NCBI RefSeq assembly: GCF_001457475.1
Contig: NZ_LN831029.1
Location: 2,294,001-2,358,000, forward strand
Source: Achromobacter xylosoxidans
GTDB lineage: Bacteria; Pseudomonadota; Gammaproteobacteria; Burkholderiales; Burkholderiaceae_B
DNA length: 64,000 nucleotides
Reading direction: 5' to 3'
The notes under the pieces are model-generated. The model was not told the DNA's origin, searched no databases, and worked only from the letters and a program-made list of their open reading frames with translations. Below are positions 16,957 through 25,610 of the stretch, in pieces; positions within the stretch are counted from its first letter, which is position 1, and every line of letters begins with the position of its first letter. The position numbers and the translations under genes were made by a program.

Positions 16957-17427
16957 CTAGCCCAGCGGGACGGCGGTGGTGTAGAGCACCTGCTTGAGCG
17001 CGAAGCTGGAACGGATGCTGGCCACCCCGGGAATGCGCGTGATGTGTTCGACGATCAGGCGCTCGAGCGCGTCGACGTCGGGCACCAGGGCGCGGATCAG
17101 GTAGTCGGCGTCGCCGGACATCAGGTAACACTCCATGATTTCCGGCAGCACGGCGATCTCGCGTTCGAACACATCGAGCGCCGCCTTGCGCTGCTTGTCC
17201 AGCGAGATCTGGATGAACACATTGACCTTCAGGCCGAGCTTGCGCGCGTTGAGCAGCGTGACGCGGCGGTCGATCAGGCCTTCGGTTTCCAGGCGGCGCA
17301 CGCGCGCCAGGCAAGGCGATGCCGAGAGATTGACGCGCGCGGCCAGCTCGACGTTGGTCAGGCGCGCGTCGCGCTGGAGTTCGTTGAGAATGCGGATGTC
17401 GGTGGCATCCAGGTTGATATCCGGCAT
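16957..17427 (-). CDS. Lrp/AsnC-family transcriptional regulator
   Basis: The 156-residue protein has an N-terminal helix-turn-helix (about residues 8-55, [20 protein letters not shown] then [15 protein letters not shown]). A C-terminal RAM effector domain follows, with [20 protein letters not shown] and the final YTTAVPLG. It should form dimers or octamers that sense an amino acid. The EamA-type exporter gene is divergent from it, a frequent pairing in which the regulator controls amino-acid export. Confidence 0.93.
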   Translation of the reverse strand: MPDINLDATDIRILNELQRDARLTNVELAARVNLSASPCLARVRRLETEGLIDRRVTLLNARKLGLKVNVFIQISLDKQRKAALDVFEREIAVLPEIMECYLMSGDADYLIRALVPDVDALERLIVEHITRIPGVASIRSSFALKQVLYTTAVPLG

Positions 17428-17587
17428 AACAGACCTGTCGTTCGTGGATGGGCAATGCATTTGTGCCGAGTATGCCCGTTCCTGCGGTGAATTGAGGTGA
17501 AATATGCTGGGGTTTACCCTATAGACTATTCCTTTATTTGGCGAATTGGCCAAGGTGCGGAATATTCAAGCGGTAGATGTGGCGGTA

Positions 17588-18493
17588 ATGATTCAGCAGA
17601 GCACGTTGCGCAAGTTCTGGCCCCTGGCGGGGGCGGTCATGATCTGGGGCGGCAATTGGCCCGTCATGAAACTGGGGCTGGCGCACATGAGTCCGCTCTG
17701 GCTGGCGGCCAGCCGCTTTGGCTCGGCGGCGCTGATCAGCGTGGTGGTGCTGGCGGCGCTGCGGCGGCTGCGATGGCCGACGCGCCAGGAGTGGCCGCTG
17801 GTGGCCGGCGTGGCGCTGCTGCAGATGGGCGCGTTCACGGCGCTGGCGCTGTGGGCATTGCAATACGTGGCGCCGGGACGCGCATCGGTGATCGCATACG
17901 CCACCTCGATCTGGGTCATTCCGCTGTCCTCGCTGGTCCTCAAGGAGCGATTGTCGGCGGCGCAATGGCTGGCCACCGCGCTCAGTTATGCCGGCATCGG
18001 CGTGATCGTGGCGCCGGCGTTCAGCCCCTGGCAGGCGCATACCGTGATCGGCCTGGTGATGCTGCTTGGCGCGTCTTTCGCCTGGGCCTGCAACATCATC
18101 CAGTTGCGTGGCAACCGCCATGTGCGGCTGGGGGCCGACATGATCCCGTGGCAGACGGCGATCGCCACCGTGCCGCTGGCGGCCCTGGCATGGCTGCGCG
18201 ATGGCGCCCCGCTGTTCCTGGCCGTGCCCGATGCCTGGCCGGTGATCCTGTATACCGGACCGCTGGCCACCGCGCTGACTTTCATCGTGGTGCTGGGCAT
18301 GACGCAGAAACTGCCGCCGGTGGCGACCTCGATCGCGATGCTGTGCGTGCCCGTCATCGGCCTGATCGTATCGTCGCTGGTGTTCCATGAGCGCATTTCG
18401 CCGGACCTGGCCCTGGGGCTGGGGCTGATCGCATTGAGCGTGGCGGGGTCGGCGCTGGCGTCGCGCCGTCCCCTGGCGCTGCGGCCGTCGTAG
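17588..18493 (+). CDS. EamA/DMT-family transporter
   Basis: The 301-residue membrane protein has ten predicted spans arranged as two EamA repeats, for example WPLAGAVMIWGGNWPVMKLG in repeat one. Members often export amino acids or metabolites. I place the start at the ATG at 17588, where the first span begins; an in-frame TTG at 17546 would add 14 residues. It is divergent from the Lrp-type gene, which probably regulates it. Confidence 0.88.
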   Translation: MIQQSTLRKFWPLAGAVMIWGGNWPVMKLGLAHMSPLWLAASRFGSAALISVVVLAALRRLRWPTRQEWPLVAGVALLQMGAFTALALWALQYVAPGRASVIAYATSIWVIPLSSLVLKERLSAAQWLATALSYAGIGVIVAPAFSPWQAHTVIGLVMLLGASFAWACNIIQLRGNRHVRLGADMIPWQTAIATVPLAALAWLRDGAPLFLAVPDAWPVILYTGPLATALTFIVVLGMTQKLPPVATSIAMLCVPVIGLIVSSLVFHERISPDLALGLGLIALSVAGSALASRRPLALRPS

Positions 18494-18535
18494 GGCCGGC
18501 ATGCTATCGTTGCAGTATTGAACTGAGAGTCACGC

Positions 18536-18760
18536 ATGGCATTGCATCGTTTCGAGAAAGGCGAACTGGGACATTGGCTGCGCATCGTTGCCGACAATTC
18601 GGAACCGGGCGCCGTGCAGACCAGCGTGCCCGCGCACGTGGCCGAAGCGTTGCAGACTTTACGTTGCATCGATGCCGGCCCCGGGGGCGCCTGGGTGATC
18701 ACCGAAAAAGGCAAGCTGGCGCTGCGCATGGAAGAACCCGGCGCCATCCATTTGCGCTAG
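18536..18760 (+). CDS. Small protein, unknown
   Basis: A 74-residue soluble protein (MALHRFEKGELGHWLRIV at the start, GGAWVITEKGKLALRMEEPG near the end). The second half resembles the wing of a winged-helix fold (ALQTLRCIDAG, then ITEKGKLAL), as seen in small DNA-binding proteins, but this is only a pattern impression. It stands alone. A long GC palindrome follows at 18770-18791. Confidence 0.55.
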   Translation: MALHRFEKGELGHWLRIVADNSEPGAVQTSVPAHVAEALQTLRCIDAGPGGAWVITEKGKLALRMEEPGAIHLR

Positions 18761-19124
18761 GGCGGATGGAGCGGCGCCGGCCGGCGCCGCTGTTCATCTC
18801 CAGGCCGATTCCGGCCGTCCTCATGATTCGTCCCCTCCGATTCCGCTACAGGTTCATGACGTACGCGTCGACGCGGGGGATTCCGTCCATTTCTTGCGAA
18901 TGTTCATGTGATATTTCACGATGTCCGCGCTTGTCCGGGCGGGCTACGGGAATCTCCTGAGACGGTTTGTTCGATTTGGCTGCGTCCGGACGTATCGCGG
19001 CGCGCGCGCCGCCGGTAAGATGAACTTGCGTGACGGATTCAGGTCTATTCATAGCGCGGGAATTCTGCACCCGCATGCGTCACGCGTGGTTCACGCGTTT
19101 AGGTAACCGACTGGGAGGTAGCAC
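18761..19124. other. 364-bp intergenic region
   Basis: No gene is evident. It contains a 22-bp perfect palindrome near its start (18770-18791) and a direct repeat TCACGCGT at 19080-19087 and 19091-19098, exactly 11 bp apart, just before the next gene. The rest shows no feature I can name. Confidence 0.6.
18770..18791. terminator. Long GC palindrome, possible terminator
   Basis: AGCGGCGCCGG (18770-18780) is followed immediately by its reverse complement (18781-18791), ten bases after the preceding stop codon. There is no T tract. A Rho-independent role is possible but weak. Confidence 0.4.
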
Positions 19125-19337
19125 ATGCAGCATCGTGACCAGGAAGTACTGATCGACGTTTCCACAGCGGCCATGGATACCGGCGGATATGGCGTATTGC
19201 TGACGGTAACGGCCGAGGGCGGCACCGAAGTGGATGCCGCGTTTTCCCACTTGGGCAACTGCGCTTCGTTGGACGAGGCACGCGATCGCGCGGAGATATT
19301 CGCGCAGAACTGGGTCGAGGAAAACATCTTCCGCTAG
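19125..19337 (+). CDS. Small acidic protein, unknown
   Basis: A 70-residue soluble, acidic protein preceded by GGGAGG at a good distance. It has two short beta-like stretches (VLIDVST, YGVLLTVTA) and a C-terminal helix (SLDEARDRAEIFAQNWVEEN). I do not recognise the family. A pair of TCACGCGT repeats lies in its upstream region. Confidence 0.6.
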   Translation: MQHRDQEVLIDVSTAAMDTGGYGVLLTVTAEGGTEVDAAFSHLGNCASLDEARDRAEIFAQNWVEENIFR

Positions 19338-19486
19338 GCGCTCGCGCGCTGTACGGAAGCTGAACGGCTGTACGGGTCTGTGTGCGCATGACGCTCAGAA
19401 TGGCGTTCCGGAGATGGCGACGAAAATTTCGGTTATCGTCGCTGCTCCATAACAAGCGGCCCTTATCGGGTTTGCGTCGTTCCAAG

Positions 19487-20593
19487 ATGACTGCCGCACA
19501 GACCAACTCCGCGCTGGCGGAGCACATCACCGCATTTCGCGAGCATTTCGACTCCGTCATCCTGCCCCTGTGGATGGGGCCGGGCTTCAATGACACCCTG
19601 GGTCTGCCCTTTGAATCCCTGGATGCCGCCAGCGGCGCGCCGTTGCCGGCCGAGCGTTATCGCGCCATGGCGTGCGCGCGCCAGCTGTACGTCTATGCCG
19701 CGGCGCCGGGCGCCGCGGCGGGCGCGCACGCCGATCGCCTGTTCGATTCGCTGGTGCGCGTGTTTCGCGACGAGGCGCATGGCGGCTGGCACTACAGCGT
19801 CGACGCTCAGGGACGCCCGCTGGACCTGACGCAGGATCTGTACACCCACGCTTTCATCGTGTTTGCCTGCGCCGCGCATTTCCGGCGCTCGCGCAACGCG
19901 CAAGCGCGCAAACTGATGCTGGCCACGGCGGAGGTCATCGAGTCGCGCTTCAAATCGGCCGACGGCCTTTATCACGCCGCCTTGAGCGCGGACTGGAAGC
20001 AGGTGCTGCGCGGCCCCGCGCAGAACCCCATGATGCATCTGACCGAGGCCTATCTGGCCGCCGCCCAGGTGGCGGAACCGGCGTTGTTCGCCAAGCGGTT
20101 GCGCGGGTTGGCGCAGGTCATGACCCAATCGTTCCTGAGCGCGTCGACGCAGTGCATTGCGGAGCTGCCGCAGGGCACGCCGGGCAATCGTATCGAACCG
20201 GGCCATCAATTCGAGTGGTTGTCTCTGGTGCGCGAGTCGGCCGAGGTGTTCGATGGGCTGGACCTGGCCGAGTCCCTGCCACGCGGCGTGCATTGGGCCC
20301 GAGGCCATGGCGTCGATGCGGGCGGCGTGGCGGCGGCGCTGGACGAGCAGGGCGCGGTGCTGGACGATACCCGCCGCATATGGGCGCAGACGGAGCATCT
20401 GCGGATGCTGGCGGTGTTGGGCGAGCAGGCGGCCCTGAACCAGGCGTTGGCGGCGTTCCGTGCCCGTTTCCTGCATCCCGGCGGTTGGTATGAATGCCTG
20501 GACGCCGCCGGGGCGGTGGTGCGTCCGGACATGCCGTCGACTTCGCCGTACCACCTGGCGACCTGCCTGGCGGCGCTGCCAGGCGTTGTTTAA
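19487..20593 (+). CDS. AGE-family sugar epimerase/isomerase
   Basis: The 368-residue protein fits the N-acylglucosamine 2-epimerase family, which forms an (alpha/alpha)6 barrel. Recognisable blocks are QLYVYAAAPG, HGGWHYSVDAQGRPLD, LYTHAFIVFACA, NPMMHLTEAYLAA and PGHQFEWLSLVRE. The conserved His residues needed for epimerisation (HAF, HLTEA, HQFEW) are present. Mannose or acylglucosamine isomerisation is likely; the substrate is unproven. The start at 19487 has no clear ribosome-binding site, and longer starts look non-coding. Confidence 0.85.
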   Translation: MTAAQTNSALAEHITAFREHFDSVILPLWMGPGFNDTLGLPFESLDAASGAPLPAERYRAMACARQLYVYAAAPGAAAGAHADRLFDSLVRVFRDEAHGGWHYSVDAQGRPLDLTQDLYTHAFIVFACAAHFRRSRNAQARKLMLATAEVIESRFKSADGLYHAALSADWKQVLRGPAQNPMMHLTEAYLAAAQVAEPALFAKRLRGLAQVMTQSFLSASTQCIAELPQGTPGNRIEPGHQFEWLSLVRESAEVFDGLDLAESLPRGVHWARGHGVDAGGVAAALDEQGAVLDDTRRIWAQTEHLRMLAVLGEQAALNQALAAFRARFLHPGGWYECLDAAGAVVRPDMPSTSPYHLATCLAALPGVV

Positions 20594-20695
20594 TTGCGCC
20601 GTTAACAATTTTTGTTTAATCGAGGATAGGTTTTAATAGAAAAACATTGGTGAAATCCCTTACAATTTAGTAACTATGTTTGTGGGGAAGCATCA

Positions 20696-20911
20696 ATGAG
20701 CGTTATGTGCTTGGCTTGCCAACGCATCAACCCCGGGCTTGCAGGCGTCGCGCCGCATTCGCATCTGGGGCACCAGGGATTCACCAACCCGACACAGAAA
20801 GGCCGCGAGGAAAGCCGCGAAGACCATTTCCGTTGCTTGAACTGCGGCGCCAAGTGGCTGCGCGAAACGGACAAGTGGGGCGTGGACCTGGGCTTCAAAT
20901 TGGCGCCCTGA
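20696..20911 (+). CDS. Small zinc-ribbon-like protein, unknown
   Basis: A 71-residue protein with two CxxC pairs, Cys5-Cys8 and Cys47-Cys50, the arrangement of a zinc ribbon. The middle is polar and His-rich (HSHLGHQGF). GGGGAAG precedes the ATG. The 100 bp upstream are the most AT-rich of this region and contain TACAAT and TTGGTG promoter-like elements. A strong terminator follows, so it is probably transcribed alone. Confidence 0.65.
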   Translation: MSVMCLACQRINPGLAGVAPHSHLGHQGFTNPTQKGREESREDHFRCLNCGAKWLRETDKWGVDLGFKLAP

Positions 20912-20963
20912 GGGCGTCGATATAGGGTGGCGCCGCAAGGTCGCTGCAATTGCTTGTTACTGT

Positions 20964-20994
20964 CGGGCCCCGTTTCGGGGCCCGTTTTGTTTCC
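20964..20994 (+). terminator. Intrinsic terminator
   Basis: CGGGCCCC (20964-20971) and GGGGCCCG (20977-20984) pair around GTTTC, followed by TTTTGTTTCC. It closes the zinc-ribbon gene. The LysR gene on the other strand ends at 21001, so it may also stop that transcript. Confidence 0.75.
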
Positions 20995-21000
20995 TGGCCG

Positions 21001-21942
21001 TTACACGGCTGTGCCGGCGGCCGGCGCGGTGTTGTCGGGATCCTGGCGGGCGGTGTCCAGCAACCATTGCCGGAAACAGGCCAGTGCGTAGTGGTCGCGA
21101 CGCTGGGGCGGCGCGCACAGATGGTAGCCGCGCGAGATGGCGATGCGCAGGTCGGGGAAGGGCGCGGCGACGCGGCCGCTCTGCAGGTCGTCCTGCAGCA
21201 GGCAGCGCTGCAGCACGGCGATGCCCATGTCGGCCATGACGGCGCGGACCAGGATGCTGACCTGGTCGAAACCGCCGGCCAGCTTGAGGCCGTCGCGGCG
21301 CACGTCGGCGGCCTCGAACCAGCGGGTCCAGTTGTCCATGCCGTTGGAGTGGTACAGCAATGGTTCGCCGAGCAGCCCCGCGGGGGTGTCCCACAGGCCG
21401 GCAGCGCGCCGCGCCGCCAGCCGGGCGGGGCTGCAGATGGCGATCATTTCCCGGCCGATCACGTAGTCCGCCTGCCAACCGGGCCATTGGCCGGTTTCTC
21501 CGGAAAGGATGCTGGCGTCGGGCGTGGCGCCGGAAAAATCCTCGTTGCGGCGATAGGCCGCGAAGCCCAGCTGGATGTCGGGATGGCGTCGGTGGAAGTC
21601 GGGCAGGCGCGGCACCAGCCAGGCGCTGGCCAGGGTCGGCACGCTGGACAGGGTCAACCGCAGGCGGCGGTCATCGGCGCGCAGTTCGGCGCTGAGCGCC
21701 TCGATGGCCTGAAGCGGCGCCTGGCCGCCTTCATAGAGCTTGCGGCCGGTCTCGGTCAGGGTCAGGCCGTGGGCGTTGCGGCGCATCAGCGGCTGGCCGA
21801 AATGCGCTTCGAGCCGCGCGATGGCGCGGCTGACGGCGCCCTGGGTCACGCACAGGGTCTCGGCCGCCAGGGTGAAACTGCCCAGCCGCGCGGCCGTCAT
21901 GAAGGCGTGCAGCTCGGACATGGACGGCGAGTGCAGGCGCAT
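21001..21942 (-). CDS. LysR-family transcriptional regulator (GcvA-like)
   Basis: The protein of about 313 residues has the LysR winged helix-turn-helix at its N-terminus (SMSELHAFMTAARLGSFTLA, then TQGAVSRAIARLE). A periplasmic-binding-protein-like effector domain begins near residue 90. The opening RLHSPSMSELHAF resembles the GcvA/AmpR branch. I chose the ATG at 21942; an ATG at 21984 would add 14 residues. It is divergent from the second Bug gene and probably regulates that operon. Confidence 0.9.
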   Translation of the reverse strand: MRLHSPSMSELHAFMTAARLGSFTLAAETLCVTQGAVSRAIARLEAHFGQPLMRRNAHGLTLTETGRKLYEGGQAPLQAIEALSAELRADDRRLRLTLSSVPTLASAWLVPRLPDFHRRHPDIQLGFAAYRRNEDFSGATPDASILSGETGQWPGWQADYVIGREMIAICSPARLAARRAAGLWDTPAGLLGEPLLYHSNGMDNWTRWFEAADVRRDGLKLAGGFDQVSILVRAVMADMGIAVLQRCLLQDDLQSGRVAAPFPDLRIAISRGYHLCAPPQRRDHYALACFRQWLLDTARQDPDNTAPAAGTAV

Positions 21943-22091
21943 GGCGCGGCGGTCCCCGGGGCCAGGCGACAGGCCCCTTAGCATGAGCGTTGGTAATGAA
22001 GGCGTGCAATATAGTCGTTTGAAAGGGGATCGTAAAGTTCGGACACTGGCGGCCTCGCAGCAAGACCTGCACCTTTTTCCGGAGTCGCTCC

Positions 22092-23081
22092 ATGTCCCGC
22101 CGCTTTTTCGGCTGTTCCGCGCGCATCGCGCTCGCCGGCGTCTGCGCCGCGCTGTCCTTTGCCGGTCCGGCGCAAGCCGCCGACTATCCCTCCCGCCCCA
22201 TCAAGCTGGTGGTGCCGTTCGCCGCGGGCGGTTCGACCGACATCGTGGCGCGCCTGGTGGCCGAGTACGCCGGCCGCGACCTGAAGCAGACCATCGTGGT
22301 CGAGAACAAGGCCGGCGCGGGCGGTTCGCTTGGCATGGAACAGGTGGCGCGCTCGACCCCCGACGGCTACACCATCGGCATGGCGACGATGAGCACGCAC
22401 GGGTCGAATCCGGCGGTCTATCGCAAGATGAACTATGACCCGCTCAAGGACTTCGAGCCGGTGGCCAACGTGCTGGCCGTGCCCAGTATCTTCGCGATCA
22501 ATCCGCAGGTCCCCGCCAAGAACATGGCCGAGTTCGTCGCGCTGGCCAAGGGGCAGGCGGACAAGTACAGCTTTGCCTCGCCGGGCGTGGGCTCGCTGGG
22601 CCACGTGAACATCGAGAACTTCATGATGCTGGCCGGCATCAAGCTGCTGCACGTGCCGTACCGCGGCGCCGGTCCGGCGCTCAATGACGTGATGGGCGGG
22701 CAGGTGGACGCCATCACCGACAACCTGTCCTCGACCCTGCCGCAGGTGCTGGGCGGCAAGCTGCGGCCGCTGGCGGTGCTGGGCGCCGAACGCTCGCCGC
22801 TGCTGCCGGACGTGCCGACCTATATCGAACTGGGCTACCCCGACATGGGCACGGGCGGCTGGTTCGGCCTGGTGGCGCCGGCCGGCACGCCGCCGGCGGT
22901 GATCGAGCGCCTGAACCAGGCGGTGCGCGCGGCGATGCAGGATCCGGAGTTCCGCAAGAAGGCCGAGGACGTCGGTGGTACGCTGATGCCGACCACGCCG
23001 CAGGAATTCAAGACGCAGATCGAACAGGCCCTGGCGCGCTACGCCAAAGTCGCCAAGGCCGCCAACATCCAGGCTGACTGA
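22092..23081 (+). CDS. Bug-family (TTT) periplasmic solute-binding protein
   Basis: The 329-residue protein has a signal peptide ending AQA near residue 29. The Bug core follows: YPSRPIKLVVPFAAGGSTD, NKAGAGGSLGMEQVA, HVPYRGAGPALNDVM and TYIELGYPDMGTGGW. It should bind a small carboxylate or amide in the periplasm. No TctA/TctB genes are near. The next gene, an N-formylglutamate amidohydrolase homologue, starts 2 bp after its stop, so both are co-translated and likely handle the same compound. Confidence 0.93.
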   Translation: MSRRFFGCSARIALAGVCAALSFAGPAQAADYPSRPIKLVVPFAAGGSTDIVARLVAEYAGRDLKQTIVVENKAGAGGSLGMEQVARSTPDGYTIGMATMSTHGSNPAVYRKMNYDPLKDFEPVANVLAVPSIFAINPQVPAKNMAEFVALAKGQADKYSFASPGVGSLGHVNIENFMMLAGIKLLHVPYRGAGPALNDVMGGQVDAITDNLSSTLPQVLGGKLRPLAVLGAERSPLLPDVPTYIELGYPDMGTGGWFGLVAPAGTPPAVIERLNQAVRAAMQDPEFRKKAEDVGGTLMPTTPQEFKTQIEQALARYAKVAKAANIQAD

Positions 23082-23083
23082 CG

Positions 23084-23962
23084 ATGACGAACGCCGACTT
23101 CCAAGCCGTTTCCGTGCATGCCCCGACCGCGCCGGCCCTGCCGCTGGTGTGTGACTCGCCGCACAGTGGCGAGCAATACCCCGCCGATTTCGGCGCCGCG
23201 GCCAGCCTGGCGCAGTTGCGCCAGGGCGAGGACACGCACGTGGACGCCTTGTGGTCGGCGGCGCCGGCATTGGGCGCCACGCTGGTGGCGGCGCACTTTC
23301 CGCGCGTCTACATCGATCCCAACCGCACGCTGCGCGATCTGGATCCGGAGTTGCTGGCCGAACCCTGGCCGGAACCGCTCGATCCCGGCGAGAAGACCCG
23401 GCTGGGCAAGGGCCTGATCTGGCGCCGCATGGACAAGGCCACGCCGATCTATGACCGCAAGCTGTCGCTGGCCGAAGTGCGCCATCGCATCCAGGCGTAC
23501 TACGAGCCGTATCACGCGGCGCTGGCGCAGGCCATCGAAAGCGCGCAACGCGATTTCGGCGCGGTCTGGCACTTGAACCTGCACTCGATGCCGAACGATG
23601 CCTATGAGCGGCTGGGCCGCGAGAGCGCGCATCCGCTGGCCGATTTCGTGCTGGGCGACCGTGACGGCACCACCTGTGAGCCGGAGTTCATCGCCCTGAT
23701 CGAGACGGCGCTGCGCGACCGCGGCTATGCCGTGGCGCGCAACGATCCCTACAAGGGCGTGCAGCTGATCGCGCAGATCGGCCAGCCGGCATTGAACCGG
23801 CACAGTCTGCAGGTGGAGATCCGGCGTCCGCTGTACATGGACGAGGCGACCCGCGAGCGCAACGCGGGCTTCGAATCGCTGCGCGCCGACCTGTCGCAGG
23901 TGCTGGCGCAGGTGGCGCAATACGTGCGCGCGCGCATGTCGGCGATATCGTCGACAAAATAG
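23084..23962 (+). CDS. N-formylglutamate amidohydrolase-family enzyme
   Basis: The 292-residue protein fits the N-formylglutamate amidohydrolase (HutG-like) family. It has the metal-site blocks VCDSPHSGEQYP near residue 22 and LNLHSMPN near residue 166, plus QVEIRRPLYMDE near the C-terminus. Family members release formate from N-formyl-L-glutamate at the end of histidine breakdown. No other hut gene is nearby. The coupling to a Bug receptor suggests a role on an imported N-acyl amino acid. Confidence 0.88.
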   Translation: MTNADFQAVSVHAPTAPALPLVCDSPHSGEQYPADFGAAASLAQLRQGEDTHVDALWSAAPALGATLVAAHFPRVYIDPNRTLRDLDPELLAEPWPEPLDPGEKTRLGKGLIWRRMDKATPIYDRKLSLAEVRHRIQAYYEPYHAALAQAIESAQRDFGAVWHLNLHSMPNDAYERLGRESAHPLADFVLGDRDGTTCEPEFIALIETALRDRGYAVARNDPYKGVQLIAQIGQPALNRHSLQVEIRRPLYMDEATRERNAGFESLRADLSQVLAQVAQYVRARMSAISSTK

Positions 23963-24108
23963 ACGCGCGTGCATCGTCGCGATCCCGCGGCCCCGGTTGA
24001 CGCAAGCCAATCGGGGCCGTCGTGCTTGCGCTTAAGTTTCCCGGCGGGCGGCCGTTGTCGCTAACAACGTGCTGCGTCGATCATTGGCGCGGCCTACAGG
24101 GAACCGGT

Positions 24109-24429
24109 ATGGCCGAGAAGATCATCAATGGTTTTTCCGTCGTGGCGTACGCGACGCAACCCGAGGGGCGCATTCCGGCGCGCGCCTTTCTGGAAACGCG
24201 GCGCCTGCCGGTGAAAGCGGATGCGGCGGCCAAGGCCCCCGGCGCCCCGGACGCGCAGCCGCCCTGTGAGACGCCCGATGTCGAGGAAGAAGCCGAAAGC
24301 CTGGCGTTCGAGATCTTCGTGACGCGTCGTTTCCGCGGCACGGTCGAAGCGATGTCGGCCGCGCGCAACGCGCTGGACCGCGTCAAGTCCGTCGACGAGC
24401 ACGGCGTTCCCGACCACCTGCCGGACTAG
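24109..24429 (+). CDS. Protein of unknown function
   Basis: A 106-residue protein with GGGAA upstream of the ATG at 24109. Residues 1-35 (MAEKIINGFSVVAYATQPEG) and 65-100 (LAFEIFVTRRFRGTVEAMSA) look structured. A Pro/Ala/Glu-rich linker with one Cys separates them. There is no signal peptide. I do not recognise it. A small inverted repeat (CGTTGT/ACAACG, 24053-24069) lies upstream and could be part of its control region. Confidence 0.55.
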   Translation: MAEKIINGFSVVAYATQPEGRIPARAFLETRRLPVKADAAAKAPGAPDAQPPCETPDVEEEAESLAFEIFVTRRFRGTVEAMSAARNALDRVKSVDEHGVPDHLPD

Positions 24430-24578
24430 GGCCGCGCGCCGCCTGCCGCGGGACCCGGCGGCGCGGCCGCCGCCCACATATTGTTATCCCCACTTTGTAT
24501 TTGTCGAACGCCTGAGCGCGGGCCGATGATGCCGCATGGCAAGCATCGCCATTCACAGTCTGCTCAAAAGGAAGGTTG

Positions 24579-25610
24579 ATGAATACGAACGTCCAAACGC
24601 GCGCCCATGCGGCGCGCGGCATTTCGCGACGCGCATTGCTGCGCGCGGCAACCGCGGCGGGCCTTGCGGCGCCGCTGGGCATGCTCGGTTCGCGCGTGCT
24701 GGCGGCCAATGGCGCGCCTCGCACCTACAAGATCGCGTGGAGCCAGACCGCGGTGTGCCAGTCGCCGGTGTCGGTGGCGCTGGAGCGCGGCTTTTTCGAC
24801 AAGTACAACCTCAAGGTCGAGCGCATCAATTTCAGCGGCTCGACCGACCAGTTGCTCGAAGCCATCGCCACCGGCCATGCCGATGGCGGCATCGGCATGG
24901 CGCTGCGCTGGCTCAAGCCGCTGGAGCAGGGCTTTGACGTGAAGCTGGCGGTGGGCACGCACGGTGGCTGCATGCGCCTGCTGACCGCGGCGGACTCGCC
25001 GATCAAGAGCGTGCAGGACCTGAAGGGCCGCCGCGTGGCGGTGTCCGACCAGGCCAGCCCGGTGAAGAACTTCTTCGCGATCCGCGTGGCTCAGCTGGGC
25101 ATCGATCCGGAGTCGGTGGACTGGCGCCAGTATCCGCAGGACCTGTTCGGCGAAGTGCTGAGAAAGGGCGAGGTCGATGCCATCGCCGGCGACGATCCGC
25201 TGATCTACACGCTGCGCGAGGACAACAAGCTGCGCGAGATCGCCACCAACATCGAAGGCGATTACGAGAACCGCACCTGCTGCGTGCTCGGGCTGCGCGG
25301 CGACCTGGTGCGCAACGATCCCGAGTCGGCCGCGGCCATCACCCGGGCGGTGATCGACGCGCAGCGCTGGACCGCGTCCAATCCCGACGAGACCGCCCGC
25401 ATCTTCGCGCCCTACGTGCCGGGCAAGGTGCCGGCCGAGCGCGTGGCGGCGATCCTGCGCAGCCACAGCCATGGCCACGCGTCGACCGGCGGGGCGCTGC
25501 GCGAAGAGATCGTGGGCTATGCCAAGGATCTGAAGACCATCAAGGTGCTCAGCGCCAATCTCGATATCAACAAGTACGCGCAAGCGGTGGTGCCCAATGT
25601 CCTCGGCTGA
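24579..25610 (+). CDS. ABC transporter substrate-binding protein (SsuA/TauA/NitT-like)
   Basis: The 343-residue protein begins with a Tat-type signal (Arg17-Arg18 in ISRRALLRAA, cleavage near residue 43). The SsuA/NMT1-like binding fold follows, e.g. YKIAWSQTAVCQSPVSVALE and ATGHADGGIGMAL. Relatives bind sulfonates, taurine, nitrate or pyrimidine precursors. The mature part has several cysteines (in AVCQS, HGGCMR and RTCCVL), unusual for the family. GGAAGG lies before the ATG. It starts a tightly packed operon with the permease, ATPase and cytochrome genes. Confidence 0.88.
   Translation: MNTNVQTRAHAARGISRRALLRAATAAGLAAPLGMLGSRVLAANGAPRTYKIAWSQTAVCQSPVSVALERGFFDKYNLKVERINFSGSTDQLLEAIATGHADGGIGMALRWLKPLEQGFDVKLAVGTHGGCMRLLTAADSPIKSVQDLKGRRVAVSDQASPVKNFFAIRVAQLGIDPESVDWRQYPQDLFGEVLRKGEVDAIAGDDPLIYTLREDNKLREIATNIEGDYENRTCCVLGLRGDLVRNDPESAAAITRAVIDAQRWTASNPDETARIFAPYVPGKVPAERVAAILRSHSHGHASTGGALREEIVGYAKDLKTIKVLSANLDINKYAQAVVPNVLG

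Noticed and set aside
24001..24030. Terminator after the N-formylglutamate amidohydrolase gene (CGCAAGC/GCTTGCG)
   Set aside because: A 7-bp stem with a 16-nt loop and no T tract is too weak to call.
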